In this document: one piece after another, positions 6,268 to 7,256 of the stretch
Layout: each line of letters begins with the position of its first letter
How positions within the stretch are numbered: position 1 is the stretch's first letter
Translations under genes and position numbers: made by a program
Source: Methanobacteriota archaeon
GTDB lineage: Archaea > Halobacteriota > Bog-38 > Methanoflorentales > Methanoflorentaceae
Assembly: GCA_028679495.1 (NCBI GenBank)
Contig: JAJRBK010000019.1
Coordinates: 1-7,256 of the forward strand
Reading direction: 5' to 3'
Length of the DNA: 7,256 nucleotides
The notes under the pieces: model-generated
The model's database searches: none
Told to the model about the DNA's origin: nothing
What the model saw: the letters and a program-made list of their open reading frames with translations, nothing else

Positions 6268-6275
6268 ATATATGT
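6268..6275 (+). promoter_or_regulatory. Possible TATA box for mtnA
   Basis: CATATATG is the best TATA-like match in the gene-free stretch before mtnA. It would start RNA near 6297 and give a leader of about 45 nt. A weaker element, TTAAGCTT at 6309-6316, would instead give a nearly leaderless mRNA. Neither is strong. Confidence 0.3.
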
Positions 6276-6342
6276 TGCGAAGCTTCGGGCTAATAATGCG
6301 CGATACCGTTAAGCTTGTAAACTCCAATCCTTAGTTACACGC

Positions 6343-7256
6343 ATGGGTCCGGAATCCGTCACAAAACTAACAATATGGTGGGATGGAGATAGTATCCTCT
6401 TAGTTGACCAGACGAAGCTTCCCCGCCAATATAAACTCATTAGAATCAAAAACGTTAGCGAGCTTATAAAGGCGATTCGAGAGCTCAAAATTCGAGGTGC
6501 GCCGGCGCTTGCAGCGGCTGGCGCCTATGGGACAGCTCTTGCAGCTAGCCAAATTGCTGCTCCTGACATCGTTGCGTTCAAAGACAGAGTACACGGAGCA
6601 GCAAAGTCAATCTTAGGGACGCGCCCGACAGCTATCAATTTGTTTTACGGGGTCAACAGAGTGTTAAAAGCTATTGAACCTTGCATTGATATTGAGGAGG
6701 CTCAAACAACGGCTCTCAATGAAGCGATATGCATTGCTGATGAAGACATCGTCACAAACAAAGCGCTGGGTGCGGTTGGTGCATCGCTGCTTAACGACGG
6801 TGACGTCGTAATGACGTACTGTAACGCGGGAAGGCTAGCAACGGTCGGCTGGGGGACAGCTTTGGGCGTTGTTCGTTCTGCTATTGATGATGGCAAGCGT
6901 ATAGCGGTCTATGCTTGCGAGACAAGGCCGCTCAATCAAGGAAGCAGGATCACCGCTTTCGAGTTGCTTGAGGACAGGATTCCGACCACGTTGATCGCCG
7001 ACAACATGGCTGCTTGGACTATGAAACAGGGCAAGATTAGCTGCGTTATAGTAGGGGCCGATAGAATCACTCGGACAGCGGTATACAACAAGATTGGAAC
7101 GTATATGCTTGCGATATGCGCAAAGAAACATGCGATTCCGTTTTACGTTGCGGCACCCTGGTCTACTTTCGACTTTGAGAGTATACAGGTAGAAATTGAA
7201 TCTCGTAACGAAAGAGAGTTGATCTTCTGCGGCAGCAAGCAGATCGCACCACTTGA
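6343..7256 (+). CDS. mtnA: S-methyl-5-thioribose-1-phosphate isomerase, 3'-truncated by window end
   Basis: The frame is open for 304 complete codons and runs off the window; full proteins are about 340-360 residues. MtnA converts methylthioribose-1-phosphate to methylthioribulose-1-phosphate in methionine salvage, and in methanogens related enzymes may also handle deoxyribose phosphates from 5'-deoxyadenosine. DQTKLPR (22-28), IRGAPALAAAGAYG (50-63), YCNAGRLATVG (159-169), CETRPLNQG (192-200), VGADRI (237-242), NKIGTY (249-254) and VAAPWSTFD (269-277) are diagnostic. Catalytic Cys160 and Asp240 carry the same numbers as in Bacillus subtilis MtnA, which supports ATG 6343. Between ADRI and NKIGT the linker is TRTAVY, lacking the Asn-Gly-Asp seen in bacterial enzymes. 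Ribose-1,5-bisphosphate isomerase and eIF2B-like relatives are less likely because the N-terminal DQTKLPR/RGAPA pattern is MtnA-like. There is no clear Shine-Dalgarno. Confidence 0.92.
   Translation, partial: MGPESVTKLTIWWDGDSILLVDQTKLPRQYKLIRIKNVSELIKAIRELKIRGAPALAAAGAYGTALAASQIAAPDIVAFKDRVHGAAKSILGTRPTAINLFYGVNRVLKAIEPCIDIEEAQTTALNEAICIADEDIVTNKALGAVGASLLNDGDVVMTYCNAGRLATVGWGTALGVVRSAIDDGKRIAVYACETRPLNQGSRITAFELLEDRIPTTLIADNMAAWTMKQGKISCVIVGADRITRTAVYNKIGTYMLAICAKKHAIPFYVAAPWSTFDFESIQVEIESRNERELIFCGSKQIAPL

Noticed and set aside
5953..6327. Open frames of 119 (+) and 67 (-) codons across the regulator start and the following gap
   Set aside because: The plus frame begins antisense inside the regulator and crosses its promoter, palindrome and tandem repeat; neither has a ribosome site or protein-like composition.

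Overview
The window looks archaeal, most likely from the euryarchaeal/methanogen-related side (methanogen, ANME or alkane-oxidiser type). Three things point there. The cobamide gene is the archaeal CobT-like family, and aspartate carbamoyltransferase comes with a PyrI regulatory chain. The upstream regions show TATA boxes about 25-30 nt from likely transcription starts, and at least one gene (pyrB) appears leaderless. A HTH regulator of an archaeal type is also present. Base composition is close to balanced. The lineage is inferred from gene content; no rRNA gene or marker fixes it.

Layout. 1-165 (+): the last 54 codons of an isocitrate/isopropylmalate dehydrogenase family enzyme. 283-1557 (-): a convergent acyl-transfer aldolase of the LeuA/homocitrate synthase superfamily that most resembles Re-type citrate synthase. 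A compact divergent promoter region (1558-1708) separates it from 1709-2992 (+), a nickel-pincer lactate racemase (LarA) homologue with every key cofactor residue at the right spacing. Eight bases later, 3001-4065 (+) is an archaeal nicotinate-nucleotide phosphoribosyltransferase (CobT-like). 4150-5052 and 5049-5525 (+) are pyrB and pyrI, overlapping by 4 nt. They sit behind their own TATA box and end in a perfect 10-bp stem-loop that includes the pyrI stop codon. 5568-6086 (-) is a convergent XRE-type HTH regulator with a C-terminal probable sensing domain and a palindrome in its own promoter. An intergenic stretch of 256 bases (6087-6342) holds that promoter, a 12-bp tandem duplication and possibly the mtnA promoter. 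6343-7256 (+) is mtnA (methylthioribose-1-phosphate isomerase), cut by the window end.

How the genes fit together. Most are housekeeping: central carbon (citrate synthase and isocitrate dehydrogenase candidates), pyrimidine synthesis (pyrBI), cobamide lower-ligand activation and methionine/MTA salvage. The less ordinary parts are the LarA homologue, whose Ni cofactor derives from nicotinic acid adenine dinucleotide, lying directly before a nicotinate-nucleotide-using enzyme; the probable Re-citrate synthase near an isocitrate dehydrogenase-like gene; and the regulatory dyads. I see no mobile element, CRISPR array, defence system or RNA gene, and nothing here that I would call a new system.
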